A stretch of 64,000 bases of DNA from Phoebastria nigripes (lineage: Eukaryota; Chordata; Aves; Procellariiformes; Diomedeidae). The DNA lies in assembly GCA_035582835.1 (NCBI GenBank), contig JAYKAV010000477.1:19775-83774 (forward strand), in the 5' to 3' direction. Each line of letters starts with the position of its first letter. Within the stretch, counting starts at the first letter, position 1. Shown one piece after another: positions 34,001 through 46,444 of this stretch. Made by a program: the position numbers and the translations under genes. Below the pieces are notes generated by a model that made no database searches, was not told the origin of the DNA, and was given only the letters and a program-made list of their open reading frames with translations.

Positions 34001-35642
34001 CTTAATCAGTGTAAAGAGAAGAGTATGAGTGGAAATGTTGACTGTTGGATGATAAGATGTCCTCTTTCTCTATTATTTTATTTTGAATTAAATCTTTTTA
34101 AGAAATCAAAATGTTAAACAGGAACTTAAAAATAGTATTTGCAATTCTACGGTTCTTTCAGAATCAGCCTAGTGCTGATCTCTCGCTTGAGATAGTGATC
34201 TTAAAAATATTCTATTTCATATTCTATATTCACTCGTTTCCCATAGTTTACACAAGAGTTTTCACAGTACCTCGAGAAGCAATTACTCAAATAATTGTTG
34301 TATGATATATAATTGTGATGAAACATTCAATTGAAAACCTATTTCCTCTGTTCTCTGAAGTCTCTGAGACAAATATGGGATTAAAAGGAAAACATAAGGA
34401 TCTAAAAGTATAACATGACTGACTTGGTCAGACCATTTACCTCTATGTCTACCTTCTATAACATTTTATAAATGTCAGTTATGGTGCTATACGAATGCTA
34501 ATAGCTTTTAAAGGCCTCATACAAAGCTATGGACCATTATTTTGGAGAAATGAATATTCATATATTTTTTATTCCAGTTCATTGGGTTTCTGAAGCAAAA
34601 AGTCATGATCAATCATCCAGAAATATTGTAAATTACTGATCATATTTAGAGCTGCGCAAACTTTCTCTCAGGGAAAAAAAAATCTTGGATATTACTGGAG
34701 TTACTATTCAAGGTAATGAAGCTGTATTGTATTCCCTACTTGTAAACACTCTGTTTTTGAAAGAAAGGAGTGACTGATTTTTCAAGGGAAGTTTTTAAGA
34801 TCAGAAAAACAGAATTGCAAGATTTATAAATAATCATTTGCAACAAAACGGAAAACTATAAGCAATGCATTAAACCGGTCAAAAATATAAACATACTGTT
34901 TTCTACTGTGTCCTCTTCCAAAACAATCAAGTTGGTTAAATCTTTGGTACCAAATTTGTTTTGACCTACATATAGTCTGAGAACTGAGAAAGTGCAGGAC
35001 ATCCTCTGTGCAAAAAGGAATGATTTAACTCAAGCATAACATTGGAGGGGAGGGGAAGTTGATTGATTAAGCTTCCTTGTGGAACAAACCTAAAACCTAA
35101 AGTCTTCAGGGAAAACAGTAGACTAGACAGATCTAACATATGTGTAGACTGTTGAAAAATGACTTAAAGCTGCTGCTGCCAAAAATGTCTCTGGAAACAC
35201 TGTATCTCAAAAGCCTTTGGCCTAAATACTCCCATAAAGTAGACTGGAAACTCCTGGAGTTTTCTATAAACCTGTCTGTCTGCATACATGTGTGCCATTT
35301 CATTCAACTGGCAGGCNGTTTGATCAATACCTGAGTCACAGAGATTCAGAGATCTGAGCCTTTTCATTGTCCCCCTTCTGTGGCAGTGATGAGCCTAGTA
35401 TAAATGTGAACAGAAAGATAGATGGGGGGAAGTGTGGCTCAGGTAGAGTTATTANTCCCCATTAACCTTTTCCAAGAGAATTTCAGATCACAGCAAGAGA
35501 ACCGGCTCCAGTTTAATGTTGACCTAGAATCCCTGTNGTAATAACACTGAGATGAGGCATTGGATTGAAAACTATTTCCCAGAGCTCGTGGTCCTATTTT
35601 TAACTGTTAAATACCTACCAGTATGTATGTTGTTATACTAGA
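31085..35642. other. AT-rich sequence without a recognised gene
   Basis: Nonrepetitive AT-rich DNA with scattered single N bases. Open frames stay below about 85 codons and match nothing I know. No LTR termini or CR1 3' ends were seen. Confidence 0.7.
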
Positions 35643-35955
35643 TACAAAGGGATGACGGCAAACTTTTTAGCAGGGCCTGTTGCGACAGGACTAGGGGGAA
35701 TGGTTTTAAACTAAAAGAAGGTAGATTTAGACTAGATATAAGGAAGAAATTTTTTACGCTGAGGGTGGTGAAACACTGGCACAGGTTGCCCAGAGAGGTG
35801 GTAGATGCCCCATCCCTGGAAACATTCAAGGTCAGGTTGGACAGGGCTCTGAGCAACCTGGTCTAGTTGAAGATGTCCCTGCCCACAGCAGGGGGGTTTG
35901 ACTAGATGACCTTTAAAGGTCCTTTCCAATCCAAACTATTCTATGATTCTATGAA
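35643..35955 (+). mobile_element. CR1 LINE 3' fragment (same subfamily as 29088-31084)
   Basis: The fragment contains the last part of ORF2, the short 3' UTR with ACTAGATGACCTTTAAAGG near 35912, and the terminal ATTCTATGATTCTATGAAA. Identity to the 3' end of the CR1 at 29088-31084 is about 90 percent or more by eye. The 5' truncation near 35643 is typical of CR1. No duplication of the target is apparent. Confidence 0.93.
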
Positions 35956-37465
35956 ATTCCCATTAAAATTTTTAGAAAGTCTCCTAAACATTTCAGTGGA
36001 AGTTAGTTCAGACCAATAGCATATACGTCAAACTCCACCAAAAGTAGTCTTCAATATAGTCGTGGAGTACCAAACCTTCAATAAATGGAAAATATTGGCA
36101 CTTACTTAAAAGTAATGGTTTCTCATTAGTGGGATTCATTCATTAAAAGCAGGCATATACTGTCTTCAGCTTGATCACTGTTCTTATCCTTCTGCTATAT
36201 TAAAATCTAAGTCTTTTGAACGGCATAAAACTTAATACAGCTCCAGATATAGGAAAGTAGAGAAACAATGCACAAATCCTGTCCTGAAATTTGATTCTTG
36301 CCCCTTCATAAGACTGCTAGTATCCTATAGTTTTCTCTATCTGTCCATCTTGAATGGTATTTCTCNCATACAAACCACAAAAATATGAATGCTTGCAAAG
36401 AACTCTATATAAATATCTCAAATAATTCCAACAAGTAGAGAACATGTATCTTAACTGGCAACTGAAATTCTTATCTAATAAATCATATCTGACCTGGAGA
36501 AGTTTCACATCATCTTAGTTGTTTGCAAACTAGACATCTAATTTAAACTAACCCTAATTTAATCTTTCTCAGTAATTAAATTGCAGAGAGACACTTTCAG
36601 GGGTAGTTCATCTCACTTTCCACAGAAACATAAGAAAGGATGAATCTCTCTAGAGTTGAGTGACTGACTTCTCTCTCTTCTCACCCCTACATTGATTGTT
36701 GAGGGAGAAAGACAACTATCTTTGATAACATGTCCAGTTTTAGAGACTGGTAAGAAAATCACNAATTTCCTGTATCCTGAAATACTTGGATATGAAAAAT
36801 TACTTGGCCCTATATCTTTCATGTTGAACAGTCAAACCAAAATCTCTATCCCATCAATAAGTATTATTTTATCTCATTAATAGATTCTAAGATCTAGTCT
36901 GGCTGCTGTGAAGGAGGGGATGGAAATGTAATCTGAGGATAAACTTTGAACTCCAAGTGTTCAAGCAAAAGTATTGCATTCATAATCTAGCCAAATAAGA
37001 AACCAAGTTTGTAAAAACACAGATTTTGAAGCAGGAAGTACTAATTATCATCTAGAACTTGAAGAGGTATTACTGGGATAGAATTATCAATGAGATGAGT
37101 TAATACTCTAATGGGATGGAACTTAATACACAAACCACAAGGCCACAGACTTAGAAATTAGTTTTAAAAAAAGTTTGCTTTACACTGGGAATCATCAGCT
37201 GGAAACAGAAGAGTCAAAATATCTAGTAAATTTCATCAAGAGTATAGGCTAGCAATGTGATACAGTTATAAAAAGAAAAAGCTATTTATCCTAAGGTATA
37301 TCAGTTAGAATATTTCCAGCAGTAAAAGTAAATCCTCCTTCCTACATGATAATCTGTAAGAGTTTTCAGAAGTTATTTTCAGGAAAGGTTTGCCAATAGT
37401 AACTTTTGCTGCAACTATGTCTAGATTTTATTTAGTTTAAATAAATGGATGAGTTTCACCAAGTT
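35956..37465. other. AT-rich sequence without a recognised gene
   Basis: No gene, RNA or repeat family was recognised. Short frames of 60-70 codons at 36317-36880 occur on both strands and include N-derived unknown residues; they look like chance. Confidence 0.7.
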
Positions 37466-38105
37466 GAACATTGAGCCAGCAATGTGNCCTTGCNGCAAAG
37501 AAGGCTAAGAGTATCCTGGGCTGCATTAGGAGGAGTGTTGCCAACAGGTCAAGGGAGGTGATCGTTCCCCTCTACGCAGCACTGGTGAGACACATCTGGA
37601 GTGCTGGGTCCAGGCCTGGGCTCCCCAGTACAAGACAGACTTGCAGAGAGAGTCCAGCACAGGGACACTAAGATGATGAAGGGACTGGAGCATCTCTCCT
37701 CTGAGGAAAGGCTGAGAGGTNGGACTGTTTAGCCTGGAGAAGGCTCAGGGGGGGATCTCATTGATGTACATCAATACCTGAAAGGAAGGTGCAAAGAAGA
37801 TAGAGCCAGGCTCTTATCAGTGGTGGACCGTGGCAAGACAAGAGGCCATGGGCACAAACTGAAACACAGGAGGTTCTGTCTGAACATCAGAAAACACTTT
37901 TTCATTGTGGGGGTGACTGAGCACTGGCACAGGGTGCCCAGGGAGGTTGTGGAGTCTCCCTCCTTGAAGATATTCAAAAGCCATCTGGACATGTTCCTGG
38001 GCAACCAGCTCTAGGTGACCCTGCTTGAGCAGAGGGGCTGGGCCAGATAATCTCCAGAGGTCCCTTCCAACCTCAACTATTCTGTGATTGGGTGAATTCT
38101 ATGAT
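37466..38105 (+). mobile_element. CR1 LINE 3' fragment, different subfamily
   Basis: Translated pieces match the C-terminal part of CR1 ORF2: the ILGCIRRSVANRSREVIVPL-like stretch at about 37511-37570, the HRRFCLNIRKHFF stretch near 37866-37910, and the EHWHRVPREVVESPSL stretch near 37920-37965. The 3' UTR has CCAGATAATCTCCAGAGGTC and ends near the ATTCTGTGATTGGGTGAATT tail. Frames are broken by indels and by N bases at 37487, 37494 and 37721. The UTR differs from the two CR1 copies upstream, hence another subfamily. Confidence 0.93.
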
Positions 38106-39976
38106 CTTAAACTTAGATCCTTGGTCAGAGGTCCTTGGGTAGGAACCTTTCCTGCTCTCTTTTGAACAAGTTTCTCTGCCTGGTTTAGTCTAAAGTGGGC
38201 CTCTTTATGGCCTCAGCTTCTTAACTGTTGATTGCATAGCTTGAAAGTAAAGCTAGCCCTAAAAGCATTTCCCATGTTTCAAACTTTTAGCTTCACTGTA
38301 GATCCTTGTCCTTGTAATGCACAGACCTTTTTATAAATCTAGTTACGCATAATTCAGCTGAAGGCTGTTTTCTTAATTTTATATTTCTCTGACAAAAATC
38401 ACCTGATTAAGCAAAACCCGTATTTCATTGAGTGAAATTATCAGAATGTTGTACTTGCAACAAACTTTNGAAGAAACATCTGTTCAGATGGAAATACCAT
38501 TTTTTTCCACCAGCAAGCACTTGCCTTTTTACTCTGCTATTTTTTGCTTTGCTCTTTAGAGCTGATATCTTATTCATGAGACCTATAAATACACTTTAAA
38601 GCAACTTAACATTTTGTTTTGAACTCAAGTTGCTTAAACTATTACCTCTACATCTTTCTAGCAGTCTTTACTATGCTTTCTGAACACAACTAAAATGATA
38701 TAAAATAACTGGTCTGTCTGAAAAGGACTTTTAGCTTATTTCCTCATGTTTCNTTATGAAACAGCGATAGAATGATACCCTATAATAGCATATTCTATAA
38801 TTTCTAGACCTATAGAAACTATAAATGCTACTTTACACCTAACAATTATCCAATCTCTTATGTTTTTTACTTATAACGTGTGGCCTGATTATTCCATTTG
38901 GGAGGCAAATAAAGTCAGTCTAATAACTCATTCACAACACTGAAAAAAATGCACCCTCATATGGATAAGTGTTTTGAAAGCAAGTATGTAGAAAAGATAT
39001 TTGTACTGGGCATATTTGGTAAAAGAAAGGATGAGAGGGTTTGGGGGGTTTTGTTGTGGTTTTTTTGTTGTTGTTGTTTGTTTGGTTTTTTTAAAGGTTT
39101 CACCGGCAAAGAGGTTTCAAGGTATCAGGAAACACTTTCAACTTATAGCATAACGCCACTGTCAGGGTCTTTTTTTTTCTTAAGCCTTTGATATAGAAGA
39201 AATGCTTGTTCTGTGGTACTTTGGAGAGCTAAGCATAGTGGTAGTATGGGAGGGAATCAAAGTACTGTGATGTATAAGTAATAAACTTTTTGAGTAGTTT
39301 ATCTGCTTAGTCTTCCTTTCATATGAGGAAGTCAACATTTCCGGTATGTTGATTAATTTATATTGCACTTCTAGGAAAATAATATTTTCCGTAAGTTGTT
39401 CCATTAGTCTAACTTATTGTTATTTTTGCACTGAACAATAACACTAATTTTCCAGAGAGATTCCTGTAGAGCTACTTACCTACTGTGCCTGTCTTCTTTT
39501 TACAAGTACTGTACACATTGTTTCACACAAAATTTCCTATTGTGATGCTTTTTAGCCTAGTTTTTCCTTTAGAAAAATGTTGTGTTGAAAAATGAATGAA
39601 TTTCAACCATTTTGTTGCTACTAGTTTCACTTTTATTATAAAATGCAATCTTCACTAAAAGGGTGGGGTTTTTCTTAGGAAAATAGATAAATTGTTCTCC
39701 TGTAAAATTTTATGCAGGTCTGCTAGTTGTTTTTGCTTGTTTGTTTGTTTTTACTTCATGAGCTACAAAAATATATCAAATAATTTGTCATCTACTAAGA
39801 ACATTTCAGATACTGGGAAATCATGGAAACTGGAATTCTTCTCATTCTTTGAATAACCACTTTTAGAAAACTCATTNTAGTGTTGGATTGTGGGTAGAAA
39901 ACTAAAAAGTTACAGAGATTAAATTCTTTTGTTCTTTAAATTATTTATATACAGAACAAAGTAGCCTTACCATGCT

Positions 39977-39994
39977 GGGGGGGGGGGGAGGGGG
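39977..39994 (+). repeat. Poly-G tract (G12 A G5)
   Basis: Twelve G residues, one A, then five G residues occur in otherwise AT-rich DNA. The tract could form a G-quadruplex and is a place where sequencing length errors are likely. Confidence 0.9.
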
Positions 39995-42878
39995 AAGACT
40001 ATCTATAAAGTTGGATATAAATAGTTAAAGTGGAACATTTACTGAGATACTGAAAAACCTCTTTGTGGTTGCTGTTTACGCCTGGTTTTGCATCTAAACC
40101 TAGCAAACATCTGTCTTCATACCCTGCAATTTCAAAGGTCCTAAAGTTTGGTTTAGTGTGTGTAGATATCCCTCTTAACTGTATGAGTAGCTAGGCACAT
40201 GTTGTTGTAGGCCATTTGGTTCCTTTCACTCTTGAATGGAACTGATTAGTCCAGTAATCATTTTAAAATCACAGTCAACGTGTTGCTTACAAGTCCCATT
40301 ACCTGGACTGTTTAGAGAATAGACTTCAGAAAGAAATTCAGATTAAAGCTAAATGTAGATGATCTTCCTGTATCTGGAAGAGGAAAAATGGATTCAGAAG
40401 AAAAGGAAGTCTCCCCTGTGTGCCAATGAAACAGCACCATATGACCTAGCGTTTAGGGATTCTTTTGTGGTGGTGAAAATTTNCGTGCTATTTATGGAAA
40501 TGATAGTGTCCTATTCATTCCCATTCTATCCTAATACTGTCTGTGCATTATAAAAGACATTATTTTAAATAAGTGAGTGTCATAGCCAAAAGAGTAGTTA
40601 CACACATTTATTCTCTCTTTTGCTCTATGAATCTGGATTCTCTTCCTTATATAACATTGCAAAGCTTTAAAGGAAGAAAATGGAGAATGTCCTTCTCTTA
40701 CCCCATTCAAAAAAAAAAAAAAAATTATATTTCTGGCTGTTATCCAGAAAGGTAGAAGTTGTGTGTTGGAATACTCTTCAGCAGATACAATAGCTTTGAT
40801 CNGTATTTTGTTAAATGCAATTATACAAAAGGCTGTCACTATGGAAGTATTTTAGAAGTAGTCCTGTGTAGTCATCTGCTTCCATGAGGAACTTCATGTA
40901 GAAATGCATCTCTTTAAGATCCATCTGTGGGTTNCTGTTCTCAGTTGTCTTAAACTTCTTATGAAGTTTTTACAGAGTCAAGGTGTCTAACATGGCTTGG
41001 GCTCTACTTTAAGACCAGATACTCAATTCTAGACTGATTTAGATTTCCTTATCTCTCTCTCCTTTTGAAGAAATTAAGACATTGTTTCTACTTCCAGCAG
41101 TAGTAGCTTTACTATTACAAGCAATATAAAAGCAAAATGATCAGCATTACAGTACCAGTCCCTATACACTATGTTAGCAATATTACCTTAGTAACTGTTA
41201 AAGTAGTGTTAGTCCCACTTAGTTGACGTAGTTTTCACACAACAGTAATTGNGATTTGTTCCCAGTTTCAGATAATATCAATTAAAGATTGAATACAGAC
41301 AAGGGTCTTTGAACACTTCCAGAACAGATATTTAAAACTAAACATGTTCCTGCATATTTGGCCCTGAATATAGATCCTTGGCTTGCTGGATATGTTTGAC
41401 TGCAGGTTCTTTTGGATGGTTAATTTACCATTCCAGTTTTCAGGGAAGATATGCATTTACTTCTGTGTGTCACCACTGTTGATATGGGTGACTGCTAAAT
41501 AAGAGTGTAAAGTTAACATAAAACAGAAGTTGAAATTGTGTGATACGTGACAAAGCCGGCAGCTCAGCCACTGAATTTATGGGATTGTGCCAGAAATGCA
41601 CAGAGGATTTGAGGGAATTCTTATGATTTATTTCCTTTAGATTTTATAGAACAGGCATAACCCGGGGAACTTTCCTCTAGTAATTGCTCTTAAAAGCACT
41701 TAATGAAATCGCTATTCTTCTGTTCAACAATTGTGGGTCAGGACCTAGTTATTTCTGCAAGTCTGACAGGCTTTGAAATACTGTTCGTAGTATGTGAATC
41801 CAGCATGAAGTGGGAGTGAATTACAAACTTCTGCAATATCCAGAAGTACTAGGTAAAATCCCTCTTGTGAACATCACACAATAATTACTCACCTGTAACT
41901 ATTGAAATTCTTACTAATGCAGAGCTTGAGCCTGTGAGGCACAGACAACAGTTCTGAGATATAAGGGCTGAATGTTCATTTGGAGAACTGCTAAATAGGT
42001 AGCCTGTCCACAAGCCGATGTCATGGGTTAAACCTAGGAAAGTGTGTTTTACAGTATTGTGAACTAACAAGAACTCTGTAGTCTATCTTTGAATATTAAG
42101 AGTAAAATATTGGTCTGGATCCTTGAGGCTTAGTAAATATGAAGTTGCCACTGCTAGCAACAAGTGACAGGCTTTGTACAACTTTTCTAGGCTTTAGGAC
42201 TTTGCAGGTTTTGTCCTGTTTCATCTTGGCCTGTCTGAATAAAATTAACTTGTTTAACCNTATCATCAGTTTTCTAATGACCAGGTAATTATTACCCAAT
42301 TTCTTAGTTTTAATTTAGCTTTATATAATCATGTGGTATATTTTTTCTATAGATGGTAGTAGAAAGTAATTATTCTGTATAGAAGGAAATATTGATCACA
42401 CTAACGGTAGTAGTAGTATACAGTAATACAGATATCATATGACAGCAACAGCCTTGAAAGGGACACAGTGCAGTGTAGAAGAGTGCAGGCATATGACATG
42501 AAAGGGGAGGCAGATCCCATATCTGTAAATAACTCACCACTGGTCAGTTAAGAAAATGTGGACTTGATTGCTGGCAAAAGCAATTTTAAGGTCAATAAAG
42601 AAAAATAAGAATAGTTATCCAACATATGTGAGATACTCCATACATTTGGCTGTAAAGTAGAATTTCAATGAAGAAAAGCAAAGCCTTTAATAGTATTAAT
42701 TTCTTTATCTTCTTCTCATTCTGTGATAACTAAATCTGGCCCAATAAATGATTAGACTCTTAAGGTTTCAATTCTATAAACAAAAATTTTTGGCTTTGCA
42801 TATAAAAGTGTGTTTCCTGTTTTCTGTAACAAGGTTTTTGGTGTAACATCCTCAGTTCCTGCCAGACATTGCACGTAA

Positions 42879-42925
42879 TTGATTTCAGAGGAGCTGTGTT
42901 GATTTGTAGCAATTAGGGGACTGGT
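42879..42925 (+). repeat. Possible remnant of an ancient amniote interspersed repeat
   Basis: The segment TTGATTTCAGAGGAGCTGTG and the following bases resemble, from memory, a short motif (TTGACTTCAATGGAGCT-like) that recurs in reptile and bird genomes. I cannot name the family and the match is short. Confidence 0.3.
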
Positions 42926-43824
42926 TTATATTGTTAGAACTCTTCCAGAGTTTTCAGTGTCAGGAGCTGACTTCTGCTGTCAACAATGTAAGTGCAGCCT
43001 ATCTAGGTACCAATTAGGCATCTTGGGATCTTCTCTCTGAAAACAGAAAGAACAATTCCCCTCTACCTTCAGCCTTTGCTTAAAGGAGAAATAGAGCTCT
43101 TTCTTTATCATTGCACGTTCAATTGCACAAATGTAAAAATGCTGTACTCCAGTACACAGTGAGTATATTACCATTCTAGTAACAGGCCACAGCTTTGCAT
43201 TAACTCCACAAAGACTCAGAATTTGAACTGGTTAGGCTTGCTTTGTCTGAACTTGGCCTACCTGAAGCAATTTTGGCAATCCCCCTTACTGCTAAAAAGC
43301 TAACAATATATTACCTAATTTATTTCAGTTTTTGCTTAGTATAATTTTTTAGTGTAACACCTACTGTTATAATAATTTTGATGTTTCTGTAACTAAAGGA
43401 TACTAATTCTATTCTACTAATGTTATTACTAATAGCTAGTGATAACCAGCACTTATTCTGTGGAAAGTGAATTATCTATGACTCTAGAATAATAATGTAC
43501 AGGATAGACACCCTGAAAGTCTGAGCAAGGGATAAGAGCAGAGTCCCCAGGGCTATAAAGAAATCATCAGTAGTCAACTACTAGGCATTAAAGAAATGTT
43601 ACCTTGGAAGTTGGGTAGAACCAGTTTTAGAGATAACAAAGGGAACAAAGAGCAAATATCCAACACACATATAACATGCAGCACTTACATAAAAATTGTA
43701 GATTGTGGACTAATAAAGAAAGAGGAAGGCGTAGAGCATATATGACCCTAAACAGACGATGAAGTGAGTGTGACATCATTCCCCTTCCAGTGAAGAACTT
43801 GGGGATACTAAGGACTTGTCATTA

Positions 43825-43905
43825 GTGTGTGTGTGTGTGTTGGGGTTTTTTTGTTTTGGGGTTGTTTTGGGGGTTTTTTGGCTGTTCTTTTGTTTTGTTT
43901 TGTTT
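43825..43905 (+). repeat. (GT)8 followed by GGGG/T-rich repeats
   Basis: Eight GT units lead into GGGG at 43842-43845, GGGG at 43858-43861 and GGGGG at 43869-43873, separated by T-rich linkers. A GG and then TTTTG repeats follow. Three strong G runs and a weak fourth make quadruplex formation possible but not certain. Confidence 0.85.
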
Positions 43906-44653
43906 CACAAAAATGGAAAGGTGAGAATAACACCAAAGAAACAGTCAGATACTAGACAGTTTGATCAGTTTTGACTGTATCATGAAAGGGAATTACAAGT
44001 AATTGGATACTCTGGTCTATAATTGTTACTATCACTGTAACTGGACTAACAATAATTGATTAGATGTTAATACTTTAATTAGACTATCAATAAATGCTTG
44101 GTTTTGTATATGTTTCTCTAGCCCACATAAATTTTATGATGTAGTTTGGTTGTAGTTTGGATACAACTATGTGTTGTACTACCTGCTATTACATGAAGTT
44201 GTGCAAAAGCCGAGTTGAAGAATGATGCAAAGGGGGAAATACAGGTGACAGAACTATTTAGGGGATTTGGATTATTTATTTCAGATTTCTTTCCTGTAAC
44301 CAATTCCAGATTTAGTTCTGCTGACACTTGTAAACTTTCCATTATTATCCCATTTTCATCATAAAATCTGTACAACATATAGCTGTGGTAGAATGGTAAG
44401 TAATTTCTCTGATAGTGATATCTGTAGAGACTCTGNTTTTAATTAACATGGGATATTGGAGGTAAAAAAACATAGACTATATATATTTGCAACTGTAATA
44501 GCTGTTTAAAAGACATACAAACTTAAACAAATGTTACCATATAGTAGTAACTTCAAATTACTCTAAGGTGTAGATGGTGCAAGATAAAGCTTTCAACGTC
44601 TAACATGTTCAGAAAATGTTTTTCATGTTTTTTTCACAGAGATATTATTTCTC

Positions 44654-44700
44654 AAAAAAAAAAAAAAAAAAAAANAAAAAAAAAAAAAAAAAAAAAAAAA
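44654..44700 (+). repeat. Long A-tract (about 46 A with one N)
   Basis: A21, one N and A25 are followed by GAAGAAGAA. The preceding sequence shows no clear retrocopy or SINE body, so the origin of the tract is unknown. Confidence 0.95.
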
Positions 44701-46393
44701 GAAGAAGAAATTCATTTCAGGAAGGACAGTTAGCACACAAATACATTGTGACAAATTACCATCTATCTGCAAGACTTTATTTTGGAGAGAAAGTGAAAGC
44801 TGTGAAAGAGAATGTGTATCAACTTAGCCAAATGAGTGGTTTCTGAATAATATTCATTCCACAGTAGATTTACATTAAATGCTACACCTCTGCATTGTAT
44901 GTCAAAGTCTTGGTTTTGTTCGTATTTTTAGATATTTCGAAAAGTTTAGAGGCTTTGTCTAAGCTTTGCCATAACTGACAACTGAGATGAAATAGAAGAG
45001 ATGAACAGTGTTCATATGTAACTGGCAGAACTGCTGAATACTGTTTTCTTTCTGAGAAGAATGGGTTGGCAGCAGAATGAGAAAGGGACTAGAGGAATCT
45101 ATACAATACAGGGAGAGAAAGGACTCATAGCTAAAGAATATAATGAAAATATAAAACATCTTTGTTAGGCCTGAAAAGGCACTGCACATATTAAAACACT
45201 TTGTAAGTTACAAGATCCCTTTTCTAACCTTTATTCAGAATATTGCTTAATAAATGAATTTGCTTACTTAAATGATATGGCATCTAATCTTTGGTAAAAT
45301 TTGTAGATGTAACACCAGCTCCCAGCAGCAGTATAGCCATATTACTGAATTGTGAGGTTCAAACTAATTACTGAGAGACACAGTAAATTAGTCCAATGAA
45401 ATGCCTGCTCTCTGATTCTGCTGTTATTTTATAAGCTGTTTTCTCAGAATGGTGCTCCATTGCACAAATGCAGCAGCTCACAAATGTTTGGAAGCACCAG
45501 CATTTGTTACTGAATGAGTGTTGAAGTCACACCTTTGTGTTTCATTTGAATTCTGCACAGTAATTCACCAATGTCCAGTGAACATAAATACTGAACTTGA
45601 GATAAATATTGGCTTATTCTTTTATTACAGGAGCAAGCAGGTGGGTGGGAGGAAAAGCAATTTGGTATTGTCCTACTGAAATGTAGGTTTCTGGACAGAT
45701 TTATCCTGTCACTTCTGTAAATAATGTTTCGTTAGCATTACAACTTCACAGTTTTGAGTTTTGAAATACACTTCNTCTAAATATCACCTTAAAGCATTGG
45801 ATTGCATCCTCCCTCCAAGATCAGACTTTGTCAGATATATATTATATGATGTCTAATCAACTGATCTAACAGTCAGACNCTGCTGAGAAGGATGGTCTAG
45901 CTCCACCAGCTTCCATTTCACTGGGATCAGTGATCATGTAATGTGATGAGTCACTTTAAATCTGGAAGGAAACTAAATCAGGTGGAAGGGAATCTTTAGT
46001 AATCCAGCCTTATAACTAATAATACCTACTTTATTAAAGGATATTGTACATATTGTACATACAAATGTTGATTTATTAACCTGTGAAGGATTTAATTCTT
46101 TATCAGTTCTTTCTTTCAGATACAGCTTAAGTCTTTAGTGGCCTTATCAACTTTGGTAATTTTTATTGTGCAAAGAGAAGATGCATAACAACAGTGCTCA
46201 TAAAATACTTCTGAAATTGACAGAATGTGTTGCAATGCAGTCTCTCACCTGAATGGCTAATAGGCACATCCTAAAAATGTCAAAATCTTACACTGAAGAT
46301 TNGAATAGCTTCAGGCAACCTGCAGCATTTTGGGAAAAGCCATAGAGAGATAGATGGAAATAGTTGCATATAATTACAAGTGACAAAATTAAA

Positions 46394-46444
46394 TAGTTAA
46401 ATAATAAACTTAGTTAAACAATAGACTTAGTTAAATAATAAATG
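46394..46444. repeat. Tandem repeat, 3 x 17 bp
   Basis: Three consecutive 17-bp units begin TAGTTAAA and differ at two to three positions each. This is a short AT-rich minisatellite without apparent function. Confidence 0.88.

Noticed and set aside
44654..44700. A-tract considered as the tail of a SINE or retrocopy
   Set aside because: The sequence before it has no polymerase III promoter boxes, transcript-like body or target duplication that I could find.
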